64,000 nt of DNA, from the NCBI GenBank assembly GCA_050313895.1, contig JBNPMI010000007.1; one strand, 5' to 3'. Position 1 is the first letter of the stretch; every line of letters starts with the position of its first letter. Both the position numbers and the translations under genes were made by a program. The stretch is from JALFST01 sp022779285. Lineage in GTDB: Bacteria; Bacillota; Clostridia; Tissierellales; Peptoniphilaceae. The notes beneath the pieces are model-generated. The model saw nothing but the letters and a program-made list of their open reading frames with translations, did not search any database and was not told where the DNA came from. Shown one piece after another: positions 1 to 9,685 of this stretch.

Positions 1-3000
1 CCTTGCCCCAGAACTTGAATGCCTTGTCCTTCAGGCTTGCCGTCTCAAGAACAAACGGAACGCTTGTATTCTTCTTCACCCAGTAGAAAGAGTTTGCATC
101 CTTGCTGTCTGCCCCCGGCACCAGCTCACCGCCGTTGGGATCCAAGGTCAGCTTCACAAAGAGCTCCGGATCCGGATTGTCCGGAACCTCCGTGCCCGGA
201 ATGATATTGCGAGAAGGCTCGTATTGAGCGGTATATGCATAGGTCTGATTTTCTTCTGTTAAGGTGAACAGAGTATGATCCCAACCGCCGTTTGCCGAAA
301 CAGCCTTAAAGTTGTTATCCGGAACAATGGTCGGAATGACAAGACCCTGCGCCTTTGCCTGATCAAGCGTTACGCCGACGGCAACATCATATTTCTTTTC
401 GTCTAATTTGACGTTGTTCAAAGACAGGGTGCCGTGGTTACCCTTATTAAAGGTTACGCGCACGTAACCCTCGGGCGCTTCCGGCGTTGTCGGATCCGGA
501 ATGACCATCTTTGTAAACTTCTGATTGATCGTCTTCGTAGTGACGTTTCCGAAAATATCCGTCGCCGTGAGGGTCACCTGATTCTCCGTTTCAGCGGATA
601 CCGTACCGCTGATGGTGTGATCCTTATCATTGTCCTGATTGGACAGATTCGGAGCCAGATCCTTCACCTGAATCGTAGCATTCTCATCGGTGCTGTATGT
701 CTGTGTATATGGTTTACCTACCACACCGACAAGATCATCCACGGTGATTTCCGGTCCTGCCAGGTCGATCGTCAGACCGTCACTGAGAGTCGGGGTGTTG
801 TTCGGTTCACTCTGTCTTACAAAGACTTCGGTTCCGTTCGGGACAAGATCCTTATTCGGAGTAAATGTGATCTTTCCATCCTCCTGGATCTGATCCTTCG
901 TGATCGGGCCAGCTACGACCGTTTCCCTGCCGTCAGCTTCTTTCTTGATCAACTCGAAGGTCGTGCCGTTGGGCACCTCTGTACCGGAAATCAATCCCGG
1001 AGTCGCCACTACCGTCGGATTTCCCTCAGAATCATTATGACCCTGCTTATCAATCGACGGCTTTGCAGAGGGCTCTCTGTCCTTTACCGTCTGTTTTCCC
1101 TCCGAGGTGGCGATTCCTTTATGAGCAACCGCCTTGACGACATCGCCCTTCTGGAATCCCGGTGCGGGAAGAATGTCCAGGACAATCTTGCCGTCCTTTT
1201 CGCTTACACGATATCCCGGATCACTTGTTGTGTACCCGGATGTCGTATTGGTGAGTGTAACCTCTTTATCTCCCGGAAGAGTCACTACAATTTTCTCAAC
1301 GCCTTCTGAGCTCGGCGGTGTGATCGTTATAGAGGACTGGTCCGTAAAGATGTTGTCGATAATCGGCTTATCCAGATCGACCTTCGTATTCGTCATCACA
1401 ATATCATAAGAATCATAATACGGAATGTCGTTCGCCACCGGCTGACCTTTCGCATCGAGGCGCGTTCTCCTTGTTGCAGAGGAATACGCATCAACGCCAT
1501 CGAGGAACTGCTGTGTCTTGTAGCCGACCTTGACAACCACGTTGTCTTGAATTTCCGTGTCGACAATATTGATTCCGAGCTTTGACCAGTCATCAATTGT
1601 CGTAGCCACAAAATCATTTGTGAAGTATTTCTCGGTTTTTTCATTCAGCTCAACCGCAACATAGGAATGTCTGAAACCATTATCATCGTATCCGCGCAGG
1701 TTCTCCCATGTAGCTTCGTTGTTCTCCAGGGTTTTTACCGTATTCGGCACCACTCTGTAGACAGCCAGCGGCGAGTTGACGATTTCCGATCCCGGCTCAC
1801 CGACTGCGGTACGATACATCAAGCCGACCTTGACAGCGGCATTCTTATTATCCGTCCATGTTTTGGTGACATGAATCTTAACAGGTCCCTTCCAGACTGC
1901 ATAGAGATTGATCTCTCCATTTTCATCCTTCAGAGTGTCCAGCTCATCCTTCGTAAACTGAGCGCCGCTGGTAACCGGTGTATCTCCGATTTTATCCGGC
2001 ACCGTTGCCTTCGGATCCTTTGACCAGCCTACGATTTGCCAATTTTCCTTGCCCTCTTCATCATTTGTGAAGGTCCTGGCGACGGGCAGGGTTGTCTTCT
2101 TGTCCGTTGTGTTGATGCTGACCTCTAAGGTGTCTTTGTTTTCACCTTCGTTATCTACGCCGTCATTGTCATGCAGAATCACTCTCGGAGGACCGTACAC
2201 GGCATATACTTCCATGTTTTCATCAACAGGAGAATTGATCGTGAACTTGTACGCCTGATCGCTGTTCGTTTCCTCAAGCGTGTTTGCTTCCTTCAGGCTT
2301 GCCCATTGCTCAGCAATGGATTTTCCGGCGGTCTCAAAAAGCTGTTTTGTAGACCAGCCATAAAATACAAGTCCTTCCTTTTTCGGGTTCTGCGTCTTCT
2401 GTTCATCCACGAGCTCCCGGCCGGGGAACATTCTGAGCGTCAGAGCATTTCCGGTCAATGCCTGTCCGTTATGATCCGCAAGAGCGCCATCCACCTTCTT
2501 CAGGTTGTTTCCCTCAAAACCGTTGGGAGTATAAGCGGGATTCGGCTCTCCGGTCTCCACAACATGACTATATTCCTGATTGAGCGGAACGATTCTGACG
2601 ACCGGGCTCATCTCGGAGAGACGCTCTGTTTTATAATCCATCTTATCCACAGGATCCGGGTTCTTGGGATCCCGAATCTTGATGCCTTCATAGGATAAAG
2701 TGTTCAGAGGCAGTGTTCCGCCGTTCAGATTGAAGGTGACCTTCGCCTGTACCTGCTCAACTACCGGATCGGAGGTCACACCGTTGACTCTCGTAGCGGT
2801 GAATTGAATGGGCATATCCTTCTTGAGCTGCTGCTTTGTGTCAATGCCCGTAGTCTGGAAGGCATAGCCCTCATAGATATCCTGTCCGATTTTTTCGAGC
2901 GAGGACAGTGCTGTTGTAACCTGCTGTGTGCCGACAGTGTCTGTTATCGTGTCAAGCTGATATTTCTGATTCTCCGAAAGTCCTTCCGGCACCAGACTTT

Positions 3001-4831
3001 CATCCTCATAGACAAACAGCTTCTGCTTGTTTTCGCCTTCGCCGGCATACTTTGCTTCCAGCATGGTATCCGGATTGGCGACCATACCTTCCAGATGTGT
3101 GGAATCCGTGAAGATTTCCCCGATAACCGGCTCCTGGGTCTTCTTTATAACGCCCGCGGAAAGCACATCGGATCTTTGAAGAATGGCATTGTGATGAATC
3201 GTCCCCGGAAGTGCCGTAGCGGTAATCGTATACATCTTCTGATAGCCCGTGATTTTTCCGTTCGAGGCTCTTACCGGAGTTTCGATTCTCATCGTAATCT
3301 GGCTCTGGCCATCCACATTGCCCTCCGGATTGAAGAGCTGGATCTTTGTCCCTTGTGCAAGGGTCATTCCCGTATCCAGAGTGTACTGCATCCGGTTAAT
3401 CAGGCTGATTGTTCCCTTTTGCTCGGAAAGCGACAAATCCAAAGCTCTGTTGTCCCCGAAGAGAACATTCAATCGATTTGCTTCCTTGTTGTTTCCCGCA
3501 TAATCCAGGTAAATTTTCGATTCCGCCGGAATCTTCATTTCCTCGGTCGTTGTATATTCATAATAGGTGACCGGCTTTTCGTCCTGCAGGAATGCGGAAT
3601 CCACGGCAAAGGACGTTGCCGACTCATCGGCTCCGAATCCTTCCCTTTGGATCTTGTCCGTGTCGACATTGTACTCTACGATGGTCACGACAGGGTTTCC
3701 TGTGGTCGACTGGGAGAAGAAATAATTACGAGCCTCTCCGTCAGGGACGCGAATGACCTTGTAGGCATCCGTTCCGTCCTGATTCTGCGCGACATTGAAT
3801 TTTGCATCCGCAAATACAAAATTGGCACCCTGCGGCGTCAGATTGAGATCTTCTCTCTTGATCGGCAGGAATTTGCTTCCGTCATCATAGGGCTTGAATA
3901 CATGGTCGCGAATATATACCTTGCCCACCAAGCCCTGATCATCCTCTTTCAGGAATTTGGCAAAGTCGGTGGAAAAGGCCTGACGAAACGCTTTGTATTT
4001 TGCCTCCGTATTCGAATACATCGAATGCTTCGTATATTGATAGATCACGCGAAGCTTTCCGGTCTCCGGCGAAAAGACGGTTCTTGTCGCCACCGAGTTG
4101 ATATAGTCTGCACCCGGCATGGTATTGGAATATACCAATCCCTCTCTGTTGTTGATCAAATCCGTAACCGCAAAGGAGTGCGTATAGGTACTGTAGTTCA
4201 CTTGCGTATCCGGATTTTTGGAATTGGATGAGCTCTTCGACCATACCGTCGTACCGTCATCATTGTAGATCCTTGCCTGAATGATATGGCCGCCGCTCTT
4301 CATAACGTCATTCCAGGTCACTCCCTGCTTCAGCACAAAGAAAAAGTCTCTTCTCTGAGCGCCGGATGCCTGCGTGTAGAAAGGCACCACTTTTTCATTG
4401 GCTCTGGTAAAGCTGGCGTTTGTAAAGAGATTACGACCGTTTTCATCCTTATTCATCATATAGGATCTGGTGAAATCGATCATGCCGTACAGTTCCTGAT
4501 CAAAACGGAATGCGATATTTTTCCATACCGCCGAGGTAACCGATTGATAGTGAGTGTACTTGCCTTTAATGACCGTTCTTCCCTGGTCATCCGTAAAATG
4601 ACCGGAATAGGAAAAACCGACATTCGTGAGCGGATCCGGGCCTGCCATCCCCGCATTCACAATTTTCGTGCCCGCCGGCAGCTTCCAGTCCACCTTCTCA
4701 AGGTTCGTATCGGAGTTGTTCCAATCCGCCAAATCCTCAGCGGCATATGTTCTTTGCGGCAGAACTCCGACAACCATTAAGAAAGCCAGAAGGATTGCCA
4801 GGGCTTTTTTTCCTGCAACCTTTAACTTCAT
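1..4831 (-). CDS. Large multidomain secreted surface protein, C-terminus outside window
   Basis: The frame is open from an ATG at 4831 to the window edge, at least 1610 residues with no stop seen. A GAAAGGAAGG ribosome site precedes the ATG. The N-terminus is a signal peptide: basic start, a hydrophobic core around ALAILLAFLMVVGVL, and a TYA-AED cleavage region near residue 30. Further on are Listeria/Bacteroides-type repeats (VTFNLNGGTL near 700, VTFNKGNHGTL near 1455, LTLDPNGGEL near 1560), a Cna-B-like segment (VTKTWTDNKN near 987) and an Ig-like segment near 1360-1440. These modules are typical of Gram-positive adhesins. A C-terminal sortase signal is expected but cannot be seen here. The exact ligand is unknown. 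The long plus-strand reading frames over it are shadows. Confidence 0.88.
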   Translation of the reverse strand, partial: MKLKVAGKKALAILLAFLMVVGVLPQRTYAAEDLADWNNSDTNLEKVDWKLPAGTKIVNAGMAGPDPLTNVGFSYSGHFTDDQGRTVIKGKYTHYQSVTSAVWKNIAFRFDQELYGMIDFTRSYMMNKDENGRNLFTNASFTRANEKVVPFYTQASGAQRRDFFFVLKQGVTWNDVMKSGGHIIQARIYNDDGTTVWSKSSSNSKNPDTQVNYSTYTHSFAVTDLINNREGLVYSNTMPGADYINSVATRTVFSPETGKLRVIYQYTKHSMYSNTEAKYKAFRQAFSTDFAKFLKEDDQGLVGKVYIRDHVFKPYDDGSKFLPIKREDLNLTPQGANFVFADAKFNVAQNQDGTDAYKVIRVPDGEARNYFFSQSTTGNPVVTIVEYNVDTDKIQREGFGADESATSFAVDSAFLQDEKPVTYYEYTTTEEMKIPAESKIYLDYAGNNKEANRLNVLFGDNRALDLSLSEQKGTISLINRMQYTLDTGMTLAQGTKIQLFNPEGNVDGQSQITMRIETPVRASNGKITGYQKMYTITATALPGTIHHNAILQRSDVLSAGVIKKTQEPVIGEIFTDSTHLEGMVANPDTMLEAKYAGEGENKQKLFVYEDESLVPEGLSENQKYQLDTITDTVGTQQVTTALSSLEKIGQDIYEGYAFQTTGIDTKQQLKKDMPIQFTATRVNGVTSDPVVEQVQAKVTFNLNGGTLPLNTLSYEGIKIRDPKNPDPVDKMDYKTERLSEMSPVVRIVPLNQEYSHVVETGEPNPAYTPNGFEGNNLKKVDGALADHNGQALTGNALTLRMFPGRELVDEQKTQNPKKEGLVFYGWSTKQLFETAGKSIAEQWASLKEANTLEETNSDQAYKFTINSPVDENMEVYAVYGPPRVILHDNDGVDNEGENKDTLEVSINTTDKKTTLPVARTFTNDEEGKENWQIVGWSKDPKATVPDKIGDTPVTSGAQFTKDELDTLKDENGEINLYAVWKGPVKIHVTKTWTDNKNAAVKVGLMYRTAVGEPGSEIVNSPLAVYRVVPNTVKTLENNEATWENLRGYDDNGFRHSYVAVELNEKTEKYFTNDFVATTIDDWSKLGINIVDTEIQDNVVVKVGYKTQQFLDGVDAYSSATRRTRLDAKGQPVANDIPYYDSYDIVMTNTKVDLDKPIIDNIFTDQSSITITPPSSEGVEKIVVTLPGDKEVTLTNTTSGYTTSDPGYRVSEKDGKIVLDILPAPGFQKGDVVKAVAHKGIATSEGKQTVKDREPSAKPSIDKQGHNDSEGNPTVVATPGLISGTEVPNGTTFELIKKEADGRETVVAGPITKDQIQEDGKITFTPNKDLVPNGTEVFVRQSEPNNTPTLSDGLTIDLAGPEITVDDLVGVVGKPYTQTYSTDENATIQVKDLAPNLSNQDNDKDHTISGTVSAETENQVTLTATDIFGNVTTKTINQKFTKMVIPDPTTPEAPEGYVRVTFNKGNHGTLSLNNVKLDEKKYDVAVGVTLDQAKAQGLVIPTIVPDNNFKAVSANGGWDHTLFTLTEENQTYAYTAQYEPSRNIIPGTEVPDNPDPELFVKLTLDPNGGELVPGADSKDANSFYWVKKNTSVPFVLETASLKDKAFKFWGK

Positions 4832-4965
4832 CTTTTTTCCCTTCCTTTCAAATCTGTCAAGGTCTATTTAGAAATTGCTACCAAATGCCTCCTTTCGTGC
4901 TCATTCCTTGTCGTAATTTTCTTAGCGATGTTATTACAAAGAAGTTAAGAAAATAACTTAGATGT

Positions 4966-4994
4966 AATATAGTCTAAAAAAGCGATTCAGTCAA
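4966..4994 (-). promoter_or_regulatory. Sigma-A promoter of the large surface protein
   Basis: Minus strand reads TTGACT, 17 bp, TATATT. This lies about 135 bp upstream of the ATG at 4831, giving a long untranslated leader. The leader contains an AAGTTA/TAACTT inverted repeat at 4942-4959, close to the start point, that could be an operator. Confidence 0.75.
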
Positions 4995-5165
4995 CTTTTT
5001 GCTCTCCTTTTTATACAGTTTGCTAAACAGTTTGCTTTGAGTGCTGTCGCTTCTGTTTGAAACCTTGTTCGATGCCTTATTTTTTCTCTATCTCTGCATC
5101 TGTTTCGAAAGCCCTATTTTTTCACTCTGATTTGATTGGGAGTTGAATAAAGAACGTCTTTCCAA

Positions 5166-5200
5166 AATGCCCCCCAAAAGTCTGGCTTTTGGGGGGCATT
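5166..5200 (-). terminator. Rho-independent terminator of the C69 peptidase gene
   Basis: A 15-bp perfect stem (AATGCCCCCCAAAAG / CTTTTGGGGGGCATT) with a 5-nt loop sits 75 bp beyond the stop codon. The minus-strand T-tract after it is short, so termination strength is uncertain. Confidence 0.7.
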
Positions 5201-5274
5201 TCATTCCGCTGAATTTTCCCCGTCGACATGAATGCCGGATGCCACCGGGTTCCGTTCAAAACAAATTCGATAAA

Positions 5275-7785
5275 TTATTGAGGATTTCGGCTGTTTTTAC
5301 GAAGCGCCGTCAATCCTGCCGCTGCGGTCACAAGGACGATGACAAATCCTGCCATCATGAAATCTCCGGTTTTCGGCGCATTGCCCGACGGAGCCTGAAC
5401 AGCCTTTGTCACCACATGCAGCATCGCCTCCGCCACATCGACGGATCCGTCCGGATATTCCACGTGAATGGTCACCTTGGTGTCTCCGATTTTCCTCGTG
5501 TCCGCAAATTCCGACGCGTTCGGAGAAAATACAAATTTCGTGCCCTCCGGCAGATCCTTGCGATTCGCGATGAATTCTTCCGCCTTGATCTTTTCGTCCT
5601 GCTTAACCGTGATTTCCCCGGCCTTCGGCTCGTAGGTATCCGCCATCGTCTTGACCTCTACAGGCGGCTCCGGATCCTTTTTCTCATCCATCAGCGTATA
5701 GAGCACGCGGTCTGCCTGTATCTCCTCCGCAATTTTCGGAATCGGAAAGGAAAGCCCTGCATGGGCATCTGCAAATTCCTTTGCAACATTCACGACAAAT
5801 TTGGTGTTTTTCGGAAGCTTTACGGGATTTCCATAGGCGTCTACGATTTTCAAAGCGTTTGTATCCGCCTGATAGGCGACCTTCCAAACCGTATCGGTCA
5901 CACCTGCCGGAACCGTGAATTGCATGGCGGCCGCAGGGAGCTTTGCCTTGCGATTGCGCTCGGAGTTGGACGTGAATCCATCCGCCAGAAGCTGCTTCTT
6001 CAGCTCGGCCTGCGCCTGCTTCATTGCCTGAAATGCGGTTTCTGCTGCCTTCCGGTTCCATGCGGTATTTTGTTCCGCAGTCTGCGCGACGGTACTCGTA
6101 TTTTTCAGAATTTCCTGCTGAGCCGGCGTCAGATAGCGATTGACGATGGGCTGATACTTCTCGCGATCGGTTTCCACCATGTGAAGAAGATCCATTGCCA
6201 CCCAATATACAGAATCCTCGGTATATTCATTGGATGTGTTCATCGCCGGAGCATATCCGTCTGTCTGATTCATATAATAAGGAACGAAGGGTGATGTCAG
6301 CGTGGAACCCAACGTCATATATTGGATTCCCGGGAATTCATCGGTTGCGTTCTCAGGAATCCGGAAAATATGAGCTTCCATGACATTTCGGTTTCCGATC
6401 GGATAATATCCCGGAATTCCCGTGTCATCGCCGGGGAGATTTCCCATATTTTCAAAGCGATTTCTGGTCATTGCCATGACCGTTTCCAACCGGATTGAGC
6501 CCTTCGGCGCATCCTGCAGGAATGGAAATTCCTTACCGTCCACCTTCACATTGGCAGCCGGATTCAAAACCAAAATGCCTGATGCCGCACGAGAGGAGTT
6601 GCGAATGCCTACGCCGTCTCCCACATAAGAGGCCCGTACATCGATCGTGCCTCCTGTGATCGTTTCTGTCTTTTCCACAGCAGGTGCGGCCGGTTCGGAT
6701 GCCGGTTCCGCCTTTTCGGGCGCCGGTGCGATCGGCTCGGCCGGAGCCGGTTTTTCAGGCGCCGCTGCGGTCGTTTCGGGTGCCGGCTCGGCCGGTTCAG
6801 CTGGAGCCGGTTTTTCAGGTGCCGCTGCAGTCGTTTCGGGTGCCGGCTCGGCCGGTTCAGCTGGAGCCGGTTTTTCAGGCTGAGATTGTGTATTTTCCTC
6901 TGTTGCCATCGCCGGCTGTGCAGGCTCCGGTGCTTGACTTTCCTTCGGTATAGCCGGTTTCTCCGCGGAAGGATTCTCTGTCATATAATCACTGCCGACC
7001 AGTGTGCCTGCCGCCTTCGGCACATCAAAAAGGCCCTTCGAATAGATGTAATTTCCATCAGCGGATACATAATAATGCGGAGTCTCTTCTCCCTTGCTCA
7101 GCTTCACCTGATTGATCCAGAAGGTATTGGGGAACACCGAAAACTTATCCCGCGGATAGCGCATCGCCAGGAATTGATGACCTGTGTACACTTCCATATA
7201 CCATACATCGCTTGCGCTTCCGAGTACGAAGGCATTGCCCTCCGCGGAACCGCATTGTGCATACTGCTCCGCTAGGAAACGAATTGCTCCTTCGGGTGTA
7301 TCGCAATTGGAAAGCACCAACGTTGTAAGAATCGCTTCCGAAATTCCTACCTGTTGACCATCCGAACCGTCCTTAAGAGGGTCTGCCTTTAATACCGTGT
7401 CGCTTGCGCTTGCGGAAACGGTCATATCCGCAATGAGTCCCTTTTCATTGAAGCCCGCTTCATCAAAAATTCCATATTCCGGCGTCGTGTCATTTACGGC
7501 GGTATAACGGTACGAAGGCTTTGTCATCGTAAAGGTGTAGCCATTCGTTTCATCATAAGAAACATCCTTGATGATATCCCCCGGCTGACGCTCGCCTGCC
7601 TGATGAATCACATATGCCTTGTTATGATTGGTTTCCAAGTCCTCGGTACGTCCGAAGATGAAGCTTCCGTCATCGGTCAGCTCCGGTCCGACGATCACTC
7701 CCGTGCAGGCAAATGCCGCCCCGGGAAGTCCCATGATGATTGCCAGCGCCAATGCAACGGCCGCAATCCCTTTTTTCAGTTTCAT
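5275..7785 (-). CDS. Secreted, wall-anchored C69-family dipeptidase with Pro/Ala/Glu-repeat insert and Rib/YPDG domain
   Basis: 836 residues. The ATG at 7785 was chosen over upstream starts because CAGGAGG lies just before it and it begins a clean signal peptide. Cleavage after AAFA would expose Cys27, the N-terminal nucleophile of C69 (Ntn-hydrolase) dipeptidases, in the context CTGVIVG. The catalytic fold runs to about residue 275, is interrupted by a low-complexity Pro/Ala/Glu stretch (about 285-378), and resumes with ASYVGDG to about residue 640. A Rib/YPDG-type domain (VEYPDGSVDV) follows. The end has a noncanonical sortase-like motif APKTGD, a membrane helix and a basic tail. It probably cleaves peptides at the cell surface. 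It lies 70 bp downstream of pepD and may be co-transcribed with it. Confidence 0.9.
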   Translation of the reverse strand: MKLKKGIAAVALALAIIMGLPGAAFACTGVIVGPELTDDGSFIFGRTEDLETNHNKAYVIHQAGERQPGDIIKDVSYDETNGYTFTMTKPSYRYTAVNDTTPEYGIFDEAGFNEKGLIADMTVSASASDTVLKADPLKDGSDGQQVGISEAILTTLVLSNCDTPEGAIRFLAEQYAQCGSAEGNAFVLGSASDVWYMEVYTGHQFLAMRYPRDKFSVFPNTFWINQVKLSKGEETPHYYVSADGNYIYSKGLFDVPKAAGTLVGSDYMTENPSAEKPAIPKESQAPEPAQPAMATEENTQSQPEKPAPAEPAEPAPETTAAAPEKPAPAEPAEPAPETTAAAPEKPAPAEPIAPAPEKAEPASEPAAPAVEKTETITGGTIDVRASYVGDGVGIRNSSRAASGILVLNPAANVKVDGKEFPFLQDAPKGSIRLETVMAMTRNRFENMGNLPGDDTGIPGYYPIGNRNVMEAHIFRIPENATDEFPGIQYMTLGSTLTSPFVPYYMNQTDGYAPAMNTSNEYTEDSVYWVAMDLLHMVETDREKYQPIVNRYLTPAQQEILKNTSTVAQTAEQNTAWNRKAAETAFQAMKQAQAELKKQLLADGFTSNSERNRKAKLPAAAMQFTVPAGVTDTVWKVAYQADTNALKIVDAYGNPVKLPKNTKFVVNVAKEFADAHAGLSFPIPKIAEEIQADRVLYTLMDEKKDPEPPVEVKTMADTYEPKAGEITVKQDEKIKAEEFIANRKDLPEGTKFVFSPNASEFADTRKIGDTKVTIHVEYPDGSVDVAEAMLHVVTKAVQAPSGNAPKTGDFMMAGFVIVLVTAAAGLTALRKNSRNPQ
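6721..6880 (-). repeat. 60-bp tandem repeats encoding the Pro/Ala/Glu insert
   Basis: Two full and one partial near-identical 60-bp units code for EKPAPAEPAEPAPETTAAAP and variants. A more diverged unit lies on the low-coordinate side. The copies differ by only a few bases, so unit number is probably variable between strains. Confidence 0.9.
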
Positions 7786-7855
7786 TTTTCCTCCTGTAAT
7801 TTTGTTTTCCACGCGAAGCGTGTGAGTGAAACCGCTCTTTTTCTGAGAGCTTTCC

Positions 7856-9271
7856 TTATTTTGCAAGCACGAGCTTCTCCAGGAAGTCAAAAACCCTTTC
7901 TCCCGATGCAAGCTCGAAGCGCTCGTTTGGTGAATGCGCTCCCTCAATGTTCGGACCTATCGAGATCATATCCATATCGGGATATTTTTCGTAAATACAG
8001 CCGCATTCGAGACCTGCATGAACCACGATCGTCTCAATGGGTTTTCCATAGATCTCAAGGAATAATTTCTCGGCTTTTTCCCGCAAGGGAGATTCCTCGG
8101 TATAAATCCAGCTGGGATACTCCGCGCCGATACGATACGGCATATGACAATTATCCAAAATCGAAGCGATTTCGTCTCGCATTTCCGCAAGACGATCCTC
8201 ATTCGAGCTTCGCAGGGAAATTTCAATGTGCAGCTTTCCCTCTCGTTCATGAATGAGCGCAATATTGGAGGAGCTCTCCACCAGCTCCATGCCGGGAACC
8301 ATGGAATGCACCCCATTGGGCAAGGTGTGCAGCATCATGCTCAAGTCCCGGAAAAGCGATTCCTCCCACACCTCCGGCGCCGCTTCCACAGGAGCCCTCT
8401 CCACCGACAGTTCTCCAAGCAGATCCTGATGCTTCGTTTTCCATTCGCCGACGCACGTGTTCCAGATTTCCTCCGTCAGGTCATCGGATTGAATTTCCGC
8501 TGTGCCGCTTCCCGGAATCACATTGTCGAAGGTTCCTGCCGCCATGGACTGAACCTGTAATGTGCAGCTGCCGGAAAGACGGGTCAGCAGCTCAAGCATT
8601 AAGATTGCCATGTTTCCGCGAGGTTCATGAATATTCTGCCCCGAGTGCCCTCCAAGAAGCCCTGAAAAGTTTAACCGGTATGCTTTTTGTCCCTTTGAAT
8701 TCTGTTTTTTGAGCTCCCGATCAATAAAGAAAGTGATTCCTCCCGCTGATCCTGCGGTAAGCACTCCCTCTTCCTCCGAGTCCACATTGATCAGCTGCTT
8801 GCCCCGGAGCCATTCATGAGAAAGAGCGATCGCTCCGCTCATTCCGGTCTCTTCATCCGTTGTCACAAGAAGCTCCAGCATCGGCGCTTCCGGAATCTCT
8901 TCCTCCAAAAGCGCCATTCCCATAGCGACGCCGACACCGTTATCCGCACCCAGAGTGGTATCCTTTGCGCGCATCACGCCGTCCTCCACGATCAGCTCAA
9001 TGGGATCTGTTAAAAAATCGTGAGTTGATTCTTCGGTTTTTTCGCAAACCATATCCATATGTCCCTGGAAAATCATGCCCGGCCGATTTTCCCCGCCCGG
9101 TGCGGCCGGACGTCGAATGAGCACATTGTTTTTTTCATCCTGAAGGGCTTCCAATCCGCGATCCCTGCCCCACTGTACAAGATAATCGGATACTTGTTTT
9201 TCATTTCCGCTCCCTCTGGGAATTTGAGAAAGTTCACTAAAATATTGTAAAACCTTATGAAAATCAGCCAT
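7856..9271 (-). CDS. pepD: Cytosolic aminoacyl-histidine dipeptidase (M20C)
   Basis: 471 residues, usual PepD length, no signal peptide. The ATG at 9271 follows AAAGGGAG and opens with MADFHKVLQYF. Metal-site motifs are visible: GHMDMV (His71, Asp73), LGADNGVG (Asp110), TTDEETG (Glu140-Glu141), VDSEEEG (Asp164), and a late EGAHSPNE histidine. The enzyme hydrolyses dipeptides such as Xaa-His in the cytoplasm with two metal ions. It has its own promoter and sits upstream of the secreted C69 peptidase, so the two may work on the same imported peptides. Confidence 0.93.
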   Translation of the reverse strand: MADFHKVLQYFSELSQIPRGSGNEKQVSDYLVQWGRDRGLEALQDEKNNVLIRRPAAPGGENRPGMIFQGHMDMVCEKTEESTHDFLTDPIELIVEDGVMRAKDTTLGADNGVGVAMGMALLEEEIPEAPMLELLVTTDEETGMSGAIALSHEWLRGKQLINVDSEEEGVLTAGSAGGITFFIDRELKKQNSKGQKAYRLNFSGLLGGHSGQNIHEPRGNMAILMLELLTRLSGSCTLQVQSMAAGTFDNVIPGSGTAEIQSDDLTEEIWNTCVGEWKTKHQDLLGELSVERAPVEAAPEVWEESLFRDLSMMLHTLPNGVHSMVPGMELVESSSNIALIHEREGKLHIEISLRSSNEDRLAEMRDEIASILDNCHMPYRIGAEYPSWIYTEESPLREKAEKLFLEIYGKPIETIVVHAGLECGCIYEKYPDMDMISIGPNIEGAHSPNERFELASGERVFDFLEKLVLAK

Positions 9272-9310
9272 CGTTTTCTCCCTTTCTTTTGCAGCTTGCT
9301 GCCTGATATT

Positions 9311-9339
9311 ACTATATACAATCCCCTTTTTTACATCAA
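9311..9339 (-). promoter_or_regulatory. Sigma-A promoter of pepD
   Basis: Minus strand reads TTGATG, 17 bp, TATAGT, ending 40 bp before the pepD ATG. Confidence 0.65.
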
Positions 9340-9417
9340 GAAGTCCGCCTTGCCCGGATAACGATTTCACGTTTATTACAAAAAACATGCTTTCTTTTGT
9401 CCCATGGACATACAAAC

Positions 9418-9449
9418 AAAAAAACCGCTTAGAAATCTAAGCGGTTTTT
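9418..9449 (-). terminator. Terminator after tRNA-Arg
   Basis: A 12-bp stem (AAAACCGCTTAG / CTAAGCGGTTTT) with a 4-nt loop is followed on the minus strand by a run of T. It begins only a few bases beyond the tRNA 3' end. Confidence 0.85.
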
Positions 9450-9452
9450 CCA

Positions 9453-9526
9453 CGTGCCATTGAGGATTCGAACCCCAGGCCTTCTGGTCCGTAGCCAGAC
9501 GCTCTATCCAGCTGAGCTAATGGCAC
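9453..9526 (-). tRNA. tRNA-Arg (anticodon ACG)
   Basis: The minus strand folds as a cloverleaf. The acceptor GTGCCAT pairs with ATGGCAC, the D arm carries AGCTCAGCTGGATAGAGC, the anticodon loop CTACGGA sits on a TCTGG/CCAGA stem, and the T loop is GGTTCGAATC. The anticodon is ACG, which reads CGN arginine codons after A34-to-inosine editing. CCA is not encoded. Confidence 0.95.
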
Positions 9527-9636
9527 ACTTCTGTTGTGAGATGTAGTATACCACCACTCCGACTTTCATGCAAATTATTTTCCTGAAATATTGTTTGCGG
9601 CAAGACAACTGTGAATGGCCGCCCGAAGCGCAAAGC

Positions 9637-9656
9637 GGGGAGATTTTACTCTCCCC
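9637..9656 (-). terminator. Possible terminator of the AlbA-type regulator gene
   Basis: A 7-bp stem GGGGAGA/TCTCCCC with a 6-nt loop lies 30 bp beyond the stop. The T-tract on the minus strand is poor. Confidence 0.4.
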
Positions 9657-9685
9657 CTTTAGTTCTGTGTATGGCAAACTTACCA

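Larger units (their letters stand above)
4832..5274. other. Gene-free interval between the two surface-protein genes
   Basis: The interval holds the leader and promoter of the large surface protein (4832-4994) and the terminator of the C69 peptidase gene (5166-5200). The T-rich stretch at about 5000-5160 shows no coding frame or other motif that I recognise. Confidence 0.6.

Noticed and set aside
434..4231. Long plus-strand reading frames, up to 475 codons, across the first 4.8 kb
   Set aside because: They are antisense to the surface-protein frame, which has signal peptide, domains and promoter. Their products look like low-complexity shadows with no known motif or ribosome site.
6721..6880. 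CRISPR array
   Set aside because: The repeats are contiguous 60-bp coding units without spacers. No repeat-spacer pattern or cas gene was seen elsewhere in the window.
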